From: Paralichthys olivaceus
Taxonomy: Eukaryota; Chordata; Actinopteri; Pleuronectiformes; Paralichthyidae
Reading direction: 5' to 3'
Assembly: GCF_024713975.1 (NCBI RefSeq)
Contig: NC_091094.1
Span: 13,749,001-13,813,000 of the forward strand
Length of the DNA: 64,000 bases
Program-made: the position numbers and the translations under genes
The notes under the pieces: generated by a model
The model's database searches: none
What the model saw: the letters and a program-made list of their open reading frames with translations, nothing else
Told to the model about the DNA's origin: nothing
Shown here: one piece after another, positions 13,031 through 25,687 of the stretch
How the letters are laid out: every line of letters begins with the position of its first letter
Position numbering within the stretch: position 1 is the stretch's first letter

Positions 13031-16000
13031 TCAGCAGCCACCGCAGCTCTTTCCACAGGTTCCTCCTAGTGATGCACACTGTCCGCTCAGCGCTGCCACG
13101 CCACAGCGAGAGAACTGGTCACGACACAGGTCCGCTGCAGGCAGACGCAGAGGAGTCAAGAGTTAACATAACAAGACTCTGGACCGACACACAAACAAGA
13201 GATACACACAAAACAACCCACCTCTGAGCAGCTCTTCATGTGCACACACAGTCCTCACGCAGACCTCCTTGTTGATGACGTACACTCGTCTCAAACTGAA
13301 TGAAAACACATGGTTATTCCTGTTATACACATACAGGGTCTTTAAATACAGTTCAAATGGAACACTGGAGAATCAGGGATGTTAAAGGAGCAGTTCCCCC
13401 TGAAATGTCATCTTCACATAAATCAAAGCCCTGCCTATAAGAGGAATATCTGGTGCCGCTTGATAAATGTTTTACTGTTGACAAATCTCATGAAAATATA
13501 AACCTCCAATGTCATCCACGAACTCTTGAACATGGACCAATGAACCACAGTGTTGCATTTAGTGACATGTTTCTTCATCATAATAAACTATGATTTATTT
13601 TCAGTTGATAGCGCACACACAGCTTACTGCTGTGTCTGTTTACCGTTTATTGGAGAGAGGGTGGGGGGGGGTTGTTTGTTGACTACTTTGCTATTTTCTT
13701 TCAATCACTGTTATTGTTTTAATTTACAAGTTTGTGCATCTCACAATAAGCTGACCATCATTTTCTTTAAAGAGTTAAAAGCATTGTTCTCAGTCATTCA
13801 AACTATTGAGGCCCGACCTCAGACTCTCAGCGAATCTTTGTTTCCTGAAGTTGCTACAGTCCCTATAAATACTTCATTTATTTCTTTTGGAGGTAAGGTT
13901 TGTGAAGAAGCTGCATTACCAGATACCTAAGATTCTTTAAAAATCTAACTATGCATGATGAAACTATACATGTGTGTTTGTGACCTGATTTTAAAGACTC
14001 ACACCATCAGTATTGTAATTGCTGTTTTGTCTGTTTGCAGGATTACACTGAAACTACTGAACCGAACTGAATGCAAATGAGTGGGGGGGGGGAAGAACCT
14101 GTAAACTTTTGGAGCTGATTTAATTACGGAGGCGGATCCAGGGTTGTTGTTTTTTTTTTTTGCAAGACGGGAGTTTTTCAAACTCTTTGTGAATTCCTGG
14201 AGAAATAATTAATGGATCTTGATGAAAAAGAGGACTGATATCTATGAGTGTGTGTAATTTGGTGCGACTTGAATTAATTTAACTGGTTATGTAACATGAG
14301 TGCTAGGTTTTGTTCTCTGTGTACGCATACAACACAAACAACTTGTTCACATAAAAAAAGTATTCATTTGCTTTGACATCAGGATGAAAACTTGAAATGA
14401 CAAGAATACACAACTTAAATACATCAACTGTGCCGTTCTAGTTAACTCCACCTGTCTGTCTGTTAGTTAGCAGGATAACACATTTGACATTTTCCCAGAT
14501 TTCCCAGAGAATAATTCATGAAATATTGATATTAAAAGTCAGGCATGTTCACAGGACTGATATATATGTGTGTGTGTGTGCAATTAGGTTTAACTTGGTT
14601 GAATTGAAGGGGACTGGTGGGCCTTGGTGAGGGTATGCGCTCTGATGACTGGCAGTCTAGTGACCTCAGTATTTATCTTGCTAGTAATAGTTGCCCTGGA
14701 ATAGACCAACACATGTATTGTCCATGAAGAAATTATACCAGAAAAATAAAAAAATAATAAAAAATAAATATTGGACGTACATTTGCATTGTCTGAAGATC
14801 TGACAGAAACTTGTATTGTTGGAGCAGTGACAATAGTTAGGTTTGGGGGAAGAATGTGCAGTGACTCACAGTGTTTGTTTGTCCTACAAACATTTGAGAC
14901 GTTTTGACTCAGAAAGAATGGCTGAATGTTTATTTGGGGCAAACTGCTCGTACAAAAGGCTGAAAAACAAATGCATACCTGTAGAAGCAGAGGCTGTTGA
15001 GGCACTGCTTGCATGGCTTGTGAACAGAGTAGAGTCGGGTGCAGGGATACTGCTCCTCTCTGCAATCTGGAAATCAGATACACAGAAAAAATGATTGATC
15101 CACTCAAAGTAAACAACTGATGATCTGTCCTCGTTTCTGCAGCGTTCTTACCAAGAGGGCCTGGCTCCGTGGGCTCCGTCTCAAACTCAGAGCCTGACGT
15201 TCACATAAAAACATTTAATTTAAAATGAGTCGCTGACAGCCTTTTTAAACATACTGACGTGATGGGAAATTGTGACTCTGACGGGAGAGTTTAACACATG
15301 TACCTGGTTTTTCTGGACGAACCACAGGCTCCAGTCTGACCTGCTGCTGGTAGGTTCCGGGAAGAGAGTCTGAATTTTCAGAATCTGGACCCCCTGAAAC
15401 AAAAGTGGAGCGATCTCTTTTAACCAAGAAATTAACATTTATGTAAAATCTAAAGCCCTAAAGAGAACATTTCTATGAGCCTAAATTTTTTTTTACCTGG
15501 AATATAATCTGGCCCATAGTCCTCTGTGAAGCCGTGACATAAGCAGGGGAGAAGAATGTTTCATGAGATCAACACTGTGAAACCAATTACCATCACTACC
15601 CCCTCAATTCCCCCTCAAATACACAAACACACACAAGAAAGCGCCGCTCCAGATAAAATGAACCACCTGCACGCCAAAGCTGGAGAAGAGAACGAGCCGC
15701 TTGTGGGGTCTGAATCCATGACTTCATATGCAAGAGGTTTACAAACAATAGCAGACAGAGCGGTTAGAGAGCTGATTACACTGTGAAAACGGTTGCTATG
15801 CTGGTGGTAAATAACAACAAGAGGAGAGAGAGAGAGAGGGGGAGAGGGAGAGAGAGAGAGCTCCTCAAGGCTAAGTGACATATCAGAGGACAGGGAGAGA
15901 TCAGGACCAGATGTGGAGAGCTCTTGATATAAACCGATGCTGAGCTGGAACAATCCAGGCCCATATTCTCTTAATGAACTCACCCAAAAAAGAAAATGGT

Positions 16001-17650
16001 TCCTGGTACTGAGCCTGGGCGAGCAGCAGAACTGTTGAGGTTTCAGACAAATACAGTCATCACAAAAATGAAGCAATAAGTGAAATGCAAGTGTACAAAG
16101 TCGGTGATTACGAGTACTCTGGATACTGTAACTGAGAAACACTGTTTCACTGCATTGCTACTTTACTTTGGGTTTCAAAATCTCAGTTTCTGAATTTGAA
16201 TCATTGGAGTCAAGTCCTTTTAAGGTAAAAACTACAATAAGTAAAAGGTCTGTATTTACATAGTTTTTCTAGACAACCACTCAAAGCTCTTCACAGTACA
16301 GTTTTACCATCCACCCATTCACACGTTCATACAGTACATGTATGTGCAGGACTTTTCTCTATCATAGATCATACATACACTGCCGGCACAGATGTCAGGG
16401 GCAACTTGGGGTTTAGCATCTTGCCCAAGGACACTTTGGCATGCAGAATTGGGATCGAACCTTAGACCCTCCAGTTAGTTACTGTTACACGACTTCACAG
16501 TCTTTAGCATTGTCCTGTCACGTCCACAGTGAGTGAAAGTGACACAAAGTCACTTCAGTCCTTCAGAGGAGACATGTTTTGTTCAGATTTAGGTTCATTG
16601 TTTTAGTTAGAAAAGGTTGACATGCTCTTATGTTATAAAATCATTTTCTTTACACTGTCCATTGCTGCAGCTCCTCTTTCAGTCTCTGTCTGAAACGCTT
16701 GGTTTTAGCTTGTGTCTTTAGGACCCCCCCCTCCTGGCAAAGCCGTCTGTTCTGATTGGCCCACTCTGATGTAATTGGACAACCGCTTCCAGCTCGTGTA
16801 GGAAATATCGCCTCGGCTGTCGCTTTTCCATGCTTTGTTAGGGGGCGTGCCAGACTAGCCAGTAGACATGCTTTGTACAAGTGTGGGAGCATCATGAATA
16901 CGATATCTTGAAGGTATTGGCTGGACTACTGACGAGGCAAGGAGCTGCCTTTAGCCTTTATCGTGGACTTCTGGCTTTTTTACTTTGCACAACTATAGAA
17001 CTATAACACACAAGAGAAAAGAAAAACTGAATAAACTGTGTCTATAAGACCATGATCATAAAAAGTGCATTACACCAAGCTTTATTCAGTGTTTTGCATT
17101 GCCTCCATCAGGGGGTGATGCAACATGTGTGTGTCAAACTTTTAATTATAAAAAAATAAATAATGTGTTGCTCCTTTCAAACATTGTAGAGTTGCTGTGA
17201 AATATCTTGACCTCGTATTGTGTTCAATACCATTTGCATGTTGAATACCCTTTCATCATATCTTTTAATGACTTTGTGTTTCAACAAATTTTCATCATTT
17301 TCATCATTCAGCATACCTACTCTTCTATTTGAAGAACTTTTACCATTTCATATCCCTTAAAACCAATTTTCTCAACCTTTTTTTTTATTTCCAGTGATGG
17401 GGGTCTGACTATTTACTGCCCCCCTGTTTCCAGGGTTTATGCGAGGCCAATGCAAAAATGTATTGTACAGAAACTTCTCATCCAACTGTGGGCAAGAAAG
17501 CAACTAGACTGCTTCTCAAATCATTATGTTTGACAGTGCCACATTTTGGAGCATGAAGCAAACTATTGAAGATTTGAGGCCACGTTTTCAGAGCTGACGG
17601 AGGACGGTGGTGCAGTTACCTGGCATGCAGATTAGCAGGAGGACTCTCAT
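13031..17650 (-). CDS. mfap2: Microfibril-associated glycoprotein 1 (MAGP-1)
   Basis: MFAP2 is a small secreted protein of fibrillin microfibrils in the extracellular matrix. Eight coding exons in transcript order: 17620-17650, 15984-16031, 15497-15523, 15304-15393, 15152-15193, 14979-15066, 13222-13295 and 13031-13134 (stop TGA). They give 167 residues, against about 183 in human. The N terminus MRVLLLICMP joins LLLAQAQYQ as a signal peptide split by an intron. An acidic Tyr/Pro/Gln region (EDYGPDYIPG, TYQQQVRLEP) and the EPTEPGPLDC junction follow. The Cys-rich matrix-binding domain then reads CREEQYPCTRLYS, PCKQCLN, RRVYVINKEVCVRTVCAHEE, DLCRDQFSRCG and ends CGKSCGGC. This matches the MAGP family closely. 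The start is placed at the ATG that opens the signal peptide. An acceptor-like ctgcag just upstream (17682-17687) implies a separate 5' noncoding exon. Orientation is convergent with crocc, as with the human neighbours CROCC and MFAP2. Confidence 0.95.
14030..14670 (+). repeat. Two adjacent fragments of the 23886-24255 repeat family
   Basis: Fragment one carries caggattacactgaaactac, ggcggatccaggg and ctgatatctatgagtgtgt. Fragment two (from about 14,460) repeats ggactgatatatatgtgtgt and ends ggccttggtgagggtatgcg. Both lie in mfap2 intron 6. Confidence 0.65.
16255..16495 (+). repeat. Dispersed teleost repeat in mfap2 upstream intron
   Basis: Contains ccactcaaagctcttcacag, ccacccattcacac, atcttgcccaaggacacttt and gggatcgaacc. 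The same order of blocks recurs at 55,277-55,550 and, in reverse, at 26,830-26,980. Noncoding. Confidence 0.6.
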
Positions 17651-18562
17651 GGTCACTTTGGGAGGTAGACTGACTTCAACACTGCAGGGAGATGAGGAGA
17701 AGATGGAACGATCAGGGCAGAGCAACATGAGGAGAATGAAGTGCTTTACAGTGCTGGATGTGCCTCTGGTCTCCATGAACTCTCCTCTCCCTTCTTTCCC
17801 CGTGCCCACCATCACCTTTCAACCCCCCCTCAACTGCTCTTCCTCTGACCACCCCTCCCTCCCCCACCGAACCCCCTCCCAAATAAAAAAAAACAGCCAT
17901 GGCAAGAGAGAGGGGGAGAAAAGTCTGACAGCAAGAATGTGGCACGTTCGTCTTCCTTAGAACAACCCCTCTGTTTTCCTACTTTCCCCTCTCTGCAGCA
18001 GACGGTCTAGAGGCTGCATTCCAGGAAAAGAAACAGAGAACCCCTCAACCCCACCCCACCCTCCGAGTTCACCCCTCCTTCCCTCCCTACGTCTGCCTCC
18101 ACATCCTTCGTTTTCCTTCTGTCGCCCTCACTGGTCATTTCCGCGAACCCTCCCTCCTCCTCACCCCCTTACTCTTTCGTCTTCACTCCACCAAGCAGTG
18201 AGGGCCTCTCAGGTTGAGTCGAAATGACATGTGGACAGAAAAAAAGAAACACTGACAACATCAAGACATCACCGACCACCAGACCAATATCTTTTATTCT
18301 AAAGCTGTCAATGGGATTCAGTGAGTCACAGTGTTGCATACAGAAACGTCCTTTGCTTCCTGCAGCAATGACAAAACTGCTTTTTCTGCTTTGTGGAAAG
18401 TATGAATGCTCCTCCTCCGCTGCAGCACTGTAGGCCACCTCATACACACAACATGTGCCTTCTACACATCCTCCACTGTGGACTTCTGCTCTGTAAGGCC
18501 GCACTGAGCGCAAACCGTGTTGGAAACATTGTTTGCACAAGTTCTACATGTGTAACAATAAA

Positions 18563-18564
<2 letters not shown>

Positions 18565-18604
<40 letters not shown>

Positions 18605-18635
18605 ACTGCAACACAACTGCACACAACTGCACACA

Positions 18636-18703
<68 letters not shown>
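18565..18703 (+). repeat. TG array facing a CA array
   Basis: About eighteen TG units (18565-18601) are followed by three cacacaactg-type decamers and about thirty AC units (18639-18703). Confidence 0.95.
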
Positions 18704-18704
<1 letters not shown>

Positions 18705-18825
18705 TCTTCTTGTGCATCACATCAGAAACCATATGTTTTCACAGCACACATCTGGGAGCGATTAACCCCCCCCCTCTCCCCAATGACTCCTTCCCTTCTC
18801 AGCTAGAGACCCCATTTCCCCCCCA

Positions 18826-18828
<3 letters not shown>

Positions 18829-18892
<64 letters not shown>

Positions 18893-18905
18893 ACACACAC
18901 ACACA
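18829..18905 (+). repeat. CA microsatellite
   Basis: About 38 AC units with one AG interruption. Confidence 0.95.
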
Positions 18906-21317
18906 TTAGTAAGAGTTTCTGAGGACAGCAACATGAGGACATCAACATGTCATCTATTTTACACCTTTTGATTTAATTCAGCTATGAATAAAAAACAAAG
19001 ACACATTTAAATGATCTTTCCATGTGCCCTCATTGACCCCCAGCCTCTAGCAGCAGCTGATTTTTTTTCCCTCTTGGCACCCCCCCTCCATTGTAGTGCC
19101 ATTGCTACAGGCTGTGTTGTGAAGTCCCTCCTCCGTCTTCTCTCCAGTGATAACACAGGACCACATGTCAGCCCTCCACAGCCATTAACATGCACACAAA
19201 CGCTTCTCTATTATTCACTCTACTCTGCTCCTGCGTCTCTCAAACACTGACTGGGCTGCATGTAATCTGTGCACAGTCACTCCTCATATCTGCACTGATT
19301 TCATAACTCTCAGGACAAGTCAAGCCTTGCACACACATGCATGGTGTGAAAATAACAAAGTGTTGAAAACAAAAGTCATGGAAACTTAAGACATGGTTTT
19401 CTTACCTAACTCTGGTTCAGTTTGCTCCGACTTTGCTCAGCTCTCATGTGAGAGCAGGAGGACCTTACAGCCACATTGTACCACCCCGCATCTGTAGTCT
19501 CCTCCCCATCCAGCCTCCAGCCCCCGTTATCCGACCCCCAGTCCCAACAAGATCAGGGTTACACTTTGCAATGGTACAGGTCAACAGAAGAAAAACCTAC
19601 TGATGAACTGGTCAAGTATTAGATAATAGATACTGGCTGGATTATTGCCACACATACTGTTGCCATAGGTTACCAGGCTGCGTGATGTAAATGCCATATG
19701 TCACCATTTTATTAGAGTTGTGAACATGTGATAAACTGTGTGTGAACTACAGTATTGATTAAATCAAAGGTGGTTTGGGGATCATGGCAAAAATTACAGT
19801 TGTTTATTTGTTATGTATAATGACTGACGTAATGATAACAGATGAAACATTAGTTCACACTAACACCAGCATCTCACGATTAATTTAATTATTAAGTCAT
19901 CTGTATATATATTCCATTATATTTCAAAGATGAAGGTTTAGTTTCTTAGAACTGTTTTACTTTTTGCAGACTTCACTCTCCTTGTTTTAAAAAAAAATCC
20001 ATTTACATTTTTTGTTTCAGTGCTAATAAATGATTAAGATTGAAGTAAAGTTACAGCTCCTGGTAAGTATGTAAAAAAATCTATACCTACGTTTTGCAAT
20101 CTTGTGTCATTAAAAGCTTTTTCGGGGCTATTTTCCCCTTCTACTCATCTAAACTGTGATTTTTTTACAACATTTGTTAAATTGTGGTGGAACAGGGGCC
20201 GGTTCAAACAGCTGCTTTATATTCCTTAGCTAGTTTACAGAAAGCGTAGGTTACAACACGAGTGAGGCTGTCCAAATGAACCTGTTAGTGTGCAGCAAAA
20301 TAAAATAGATTGTTTATCCGAAAAAAACACAACTAACAACCTATAGTGTTAGACATACATGACCTCCAGGCACCGAATTCGAATCAGTTAATCCTCGAAT
20401 CCAAGTGAATGTTTGTTTCATATTTGTAGAAATTCAAAATTCAAAAGTCCAAAAATGTGTTTGTGAGGTCAGTGACTTTGACCTTTGGCGACAAAAATCT
20501 AACAGGTTAAGTCCCAAGTAAGTGTTGCTAAATGTGAAAGGATTCTGATAAGGTGTTCTGTGGATATCATGTTCACAAGAATGGCATGGACATTAAACCA
20601 TGAAACAAATAGAGCCTCTGGCCCCTGGCTGTCACCAGAGGAGAGGCTTAACAATACATAACCACTGTGACACACATGCGTGTCACTCACACACACATCA
20701 AAACAAAGTCTCAGGTAAACCCAGCAATGAAGATGCTGCTGCTCCACTTATTTTGAGCTTGGACTCTGCACAGTAATGACCTCTAGTGGACAGTCAGCCA
20801 ATGACCGCAGGTGAGGTAGGTGAATAGTAGGAGAAACATTAATGAGGACAAGTAATAACCGATGAAAACGGAAGGCAGGCATTGTGACTATTTATTTTCC
20901 ATCAAAACAAAGACTGTCATTGGTGTGTTGGAAGATCTGCGGGAACATAAACTCTGTGCTACTAACCTGAGAAGCAATAAGCTAAAAAAGAAAGATACAC
21001 AAAAATGTTTTTACTTTGCTATGCAGCATTATTTTTCTCAAGAGCACGAACAAACACACAATGGAACTGGATATAAATACCAATGATGTGGTACAGACTC
21101 ATACACACCCTCTACTGCATTCATACTGTACATGTGCGTTTTTTGTATCACCAAGTCCCCCAACCAGACACACACACATTTCCATTAGTTGACCCAGGTT
21201 ATGGTGGTGGTTGGGCAGACTGGTGCACTGGCCCTTCAGACCATTTAGCAGTCTTAATCAATATATAATTTAATCATGGAGGGAAAGGTTATAGAAAAGG
21301 AAGCTGAGGCGGAGGTT

Positions 21318-24300
21318 TCAAGCGACAGCAGCCTTCTTCTCCTTGTATGTGGCCATCATCTTCTTGATCTCAGCAATGGCTTTTCCTGGGTTCAACCCCT
21401 GTGAGGAAGAGGAGACGGGTGAAAAGAGACCGATCAGAATAATTGTGATATTTAATGAGTGGAGACGCTGTGGGATGTAGTCTGCATTTTAAGGTCACAA
21501 GATACAGGATGGAATCAGCCAGTGATCTAGCTGTGGTCTTATATGATTTAGAAAATCTTTGTGCATCAGGTAGAAAATATATTTTGACATGAGAAACATT
21601 AAAAGAACTTTGCCCTAAGACACTGAATACTCACATACTTAATTATCTAAAGAAAGTATGTGACATAATTATCAGCACCTGGTTTATTAAATACAGATTT
21701 TTGTAAACAGATATCAATAAATACAGATGCAAATCAAAAAACTGAAAAAATGGCAGTTAACATACCAAAGCAATAAGATCCACAAACTGTGGCTAAACAT
21801 ATCTGTAAATAGAGAATTAAGTTTTTTACACATGTATGGATACTTGTCATAACATCTGAGAATAAAGGATTTGTCATTTTATTAAAATCCTGTCTTGTTG
21901 CTTTCTTTCTTGCTTGCTTACAGTTCCATCCTTTCACCAAGCTTGAGAGATGCAACTGATGGAAATGTGATGCAATTAGGGCAAACTGAAGTATTTGTGT
22001 AATGGCATGAACTGCAATGTGCATGTAGACATATATGAGTGTTGACAGGTTACCTTGGGGCAGGTCTTGGTGCAGTTCATGATAGTGTGGCAGCGGTAGA
22101 GAGAGAAAGGATCCTGCAGCTTGGACAGACGCTCCTCTGTGAACTCGTCTCGTGAATCAATCATCCATCGATACGCCTGAGAGATGGCAGGATATATAAC
22201 TAGGAATTCTGATGCTATTTATTTAATTGACTCAGAATACATCCAGACTGAACTGTCCTTAATGTTGATGTGTTCAACATGCGCACACACACCTGCATCA
22301 GCACAGCAGGTCCAAGGTACTTGTCACCATTCCACCAGTAACTTGGGCAGCTCGTGCTGCAGCAGGCACACAGGATACATTCATACAGGCCGTCCTACAC
22401 AGGAGAGACACAAGAAAGGATATTCACTCTCATTATCATGTGACTTTGAGGACTATCGGTCAATGTGTTACCAAATTATTAACCAGCAGTGTACCAGTTT
22501 CTGTCTGTCCTCCACAGTCTGCAGGTACTGCTCTTTCCCCTCCATTGACTCATCCTTCTTCTTCAGGTAGGGTTCAATAGACTTGTACTGGGCGTAGAAG
22601 TTACTCATATCCTGCAAACACAAAAAAATATGTCAGAATAAAAGTTAAAAAAAATCAAAAATTGGAAAAATACTTCTGATTGTGTTAATAAATTCATCCA
22701 TGTTCCAAAAATCAGCAACACATCAACACAGAAGAGAGAAATAGTCAAAATTCAAAAAGAAAAGACATCTGGACAGTTGGTTTGTATATGACATTAACGA
22801 GGAGGCTATAAATCAAATTAGGCTGAAATTATTATTTTCAACAGCTGCAGTCACATAAACACATGCATTCAATGAATATACTTTAAGTCCTTAATGTAAT
22901 GACTTTGTTAAATCATGACTTCAGTTAATGGAGTAATATATGTTTTTACTCACAGGTACCAGGTCTTTGACCACATACATATGTGGCAGAGGGTAAATCT
23001 TGGTTGGCTTGCTAAGGTTGGTGTCAATCTTGTTAAGACAAGCGAGTGTATTTCCTCCATTTATGTTCATTGCACAGGACCCACAAATACCTGCAGAAAG
23101 TTGTATAAAACATTTTCATTATCATTTCTAGCACAGTACAAGACACGGTCTCTATCACTGAACTTTACTGAAGTATTTTAATACTGGAGTGTAGTACATG
23201 ATATTTTCTGTTTGAAGAAATTCAGAAAAGTAGATTGTTACTTTCTGTGGGTGGTGGTAAGAGATTGTGCAGCATTATCCATCATGGTTGGTTGATTGAT
23301 TTAAAAAAAGAATCTGAAGAGCAAACTAATCAATAACTTTGGTATATTCATTAACCACATTTAATGCTCATTCTATTTTCTTAAGGCAACTGTAACTAAT
23401 GCTTTTGTAAATTTGAAAGCATAAGCATTTGTATCAAAATAATTTCTACTGGCACATATTAAAGTTAATAATTATTCTGTTGGCACACTCCAGCCTCTAT
23501 GTGACTGACCTTCTCTGCAGGAGCGGCGGAAGGTCAGAGTGGAGTCCATCTCATTCTTGATCTTGATCAGTGCATCAAGAATCATTGGACCACAACTGTA
23601 GAGGAGAACAACCAGACAGTGAGTCAATGCTGCGAGTTATTTTGACACTAGAGAGTTGAGTCTTCTCAAGCTGATTAGAGCAACAGGTGAAGGAGGGGGG
23701 CAGGAAACATGGCAGGCTGCCAGATACATCTGAGATTAATCCATCTGAGTTTAATCCACCTGAGTTTAATCCACCTGAAGGCTGTTCTTGGTTTATAAAA
23801 TATGCCCTCTGTTTACATGTACTTGGATTAAATGATCAATGCCCTGAGCACCAAGCCACCATTAGTGCAAGAAAACATGCCCAGAATCACAAATTTGTCA
23901 TAACCTCTTTCAAGGAGGTTATGTTTTCACCTCTGTGTGTGTATGATGGTAGGTTTGTTTGTTTTTAAGCAAGATTAGACAAAAACAAATGAACAGATTT
24001 TCATGAAACTTGGTGAAAGGATGTAGTATGAGTCAGAGAAGAACCCATCAAATAAATTAAGAGCCCACTGAATTTTGGTGCGGATCTGGATCAGAGAGCA
24101 GATCCCAGAATGTGTTTTCACTTTCTTTAACATTGTGACATTTTCACTGTTTTACCAAGGAAAATTTCCTGAATCTTCATGAAATTAATCAGTCACATTT
24201 AGGGAATCTGTCAGTGTGTAAAATTTGGTGCATTTATTTGATGTATTTAGGGACATAATAAACTTCAACACAGTCTGAAAGTTGCACTGACACAATGCAA

Positions 24301-25684
24301 CACAACTGGTCTTCCTCCTCCTCACTCAAGAGAGAAAAACTGTAACACCTACGTGTTGAGGTCTATCTCGTAGGTCTGCATGCGGGGTTTGTCTCCTGAA
24401 GTGTCTGGGTCCCATCTGTACACCTGGAACTTCTTTATTCTGGGCTGAGCGGCTGGAGCAGCTGCTGTTTGGGCGTACCGCACCGCCTAACAACAGAGAC
24501 AAGAGGAGACAACATGTGATTAATATGCCACTCTATTTACATTACATACACATACATGCATCGGATCGTGACAGCACATAGAAAAGTTAGAAATTATTTT
24601 TGAGACTCCATCAGGGTTAAATTCTTGTTTACCTGCTGTTTCCATATACATTCTTCCAATTGGAGTAAATAAATACGATCGTGGTGTATATTCGAGATGT
24701 CACCCAATTATGTGTACAACATTAAAAAAATGATGAGCAGCAAGGATTTTATCCACAAGTATGAAAAGAGGATACATACAAAAGAGGATAGACTGCCAGT
24801 CAGTGTATGTTCCAAACTCTTTGCCTTAGTTACTTAATGAGAGTAGCAGATCTTTTTTCCAGTCGACTTGCAGAGACAATATCAGGGTTCAAAACCTATT
24901 TCCTTTTTCTATTATTTTAGGCAAACAAAATTTACAGATGAAAACAGCAGCTGTGAAGACTGATCCCATTTCTCTTTAATACCTTTTTTTTCTATTGTAA
25001 TTACATTATTATCTTTCCTCTCTGATCTATTATCTTGAGTAAATTGTCATGGATCTATGCTGCAGTTTAAGACTATTTTACAATTTGAGCACTTTATGTT
25101 ACGTGGCTTGTTTTGGTTTTGTACTCACAGAGCACCACTGTTGAGTTGAGCTCTGAAATGCTTTTCCCTTCATAAACATAGATCAGTTAAAACTCAGATA
25201 TTTGAATTATTATGAAATACTGCTGAACTTGGTACTATTACTACACAGTGACGTATACAATCATCACTTCCATCAGGCTGATGTTTACAATTAGCTTCAA
25301 CTGATTCAGCTCAACGATTTGAGCGAGATACTTTGAAGTTAAACACTTTGAAGTTCCATCAGTTGACATTTGGTGCTAAGCACGCTAACCGATAACCAAC
25401 ATTTAATATCACACATTTTATAAAGTTATAACGTTTCAGCAAAGTCAGTCTGACCGCAGCTGACAGGCAGGGCTAGCATTAGCACTACGTCACTTCAGCG
25501 CATAGACGGAGACCTCTGCGGCCAGAAGGTGAAGTGTTCCTCTGAGCGAAGCGACAGTATCAGAGTGTGACCGTGACACAACAATGGAACCCGGACACTT
25601 GTTCAAACATACCACCAGTCCTGCGGGGGAGCGAGACGCCACAACGCCACAGCGGCTCAAGGACGTGAAACAAACCGCCGCCAT
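21318..25684 (-). CDS. sdhb: Succinate dehydrogenase iron-sulfur subunit, mitochondrial
   Basis: SDHB carries electrons from the flavin of SDHA to ubiquinone in respiratory complex II on the inner mitochondrial membrane. Exons in transcript order: 25613-25684, 24353-24486, 23510-23595, 22954-23090, 22495-22611, 22293-22394, 22054-22176 and 21318-21398 (stop TGA). They encode 283 residues (human 280), and all phases close. Residues 1 to about 30 are a basic/hydroxylated mitochondrial targeting sequence ([13 protein letters not shown]). The [2Fe-2S] ligands are Cys95, 100, 103 and 115 (SCREGICGSC and TLAC). The [4Fe-4S] and [3Fe-4S] ligands lie in [12 protein letters not shown] (Cys188, 191, 194, 198) and [13 protein letters not shown] (Cys245, 251, 255). 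No key residue is missing. The gene is divergent from mrpl20 across a short GC-rich interval. The reading frame stays open upstream of the ATG to 25,975, which is treated as a separate observation. Confidence 0.98.
23886..24255 (+). repeat. Dispersed repeat in sdhb intron 2, longest of five copies
   Basis: Begins tcaaggaggttatgttttca and contains atgaaacttggtgaaaggat, ttttggtgcggatctggatc and ctgaatcttcatgaaatta. Fragments of the same family lie at 520-600 (-), 10,690-10,830 (-), 14,030-14,290 (+) and 14,460-14,670 (+). Noncoding. Confidence 0.65.
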
Positions 25685-25687
25685 TTT
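25677..25687 (-). promoter_or_regulatory. YY1-type site overlapping the sdhb start codon
   Basis: On the minus strand the sequence AAAATGGCGGC spans the sdhb ATG and fits the known YY1 consensus AAnATGGCGGC. YY1 sites that overlap start codons near the transcription start are known from many vertebrate housekeeping genes. The match is seen in the sequence; occupancy is inferred. Confidence 0.6.

Larger units (their letters stand above)
17700..21317. other. Intergenic region between mfap2 start and sdhb end
   Basis: Sequence from 17,780 to 18,200 is strongly C/T-rich on the + strand with many CCCC and CTCC runs. It lies upstream of mfap2 and may be part of its promoter, but no defined motif was recognised. 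Large GT and CA arrays fill 18,565-18,905. From 19,000 to 21,300 the sequence is AT-rich and contains only short overlapping ORFs with no recognisable protein. The distal sdhb 3'UTR must enter from the right; an AATAAA on the minus strand near 20,889 is a possible end. Confidence 0.45.

Noticed and set aside
13550-13930. 126-codon + strand ORF in an mfap2 intron
   Set aside because: Low-complexity hydrophobic start, no homology recognised, no splice context; probably chance.
15615-16142. 175-codon minus-strand ORF
   Set aside because: Covers mfap2 exon 2 but in another frame. The real frame gives the signal peptide end LLLAQAQYQ.
18440-18922. Overlapping ORFs of 65-137 codons on both strands
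   Set aside because: They are translations of CA/GT arrays (HTHT or CVCV runs) and have no other content.
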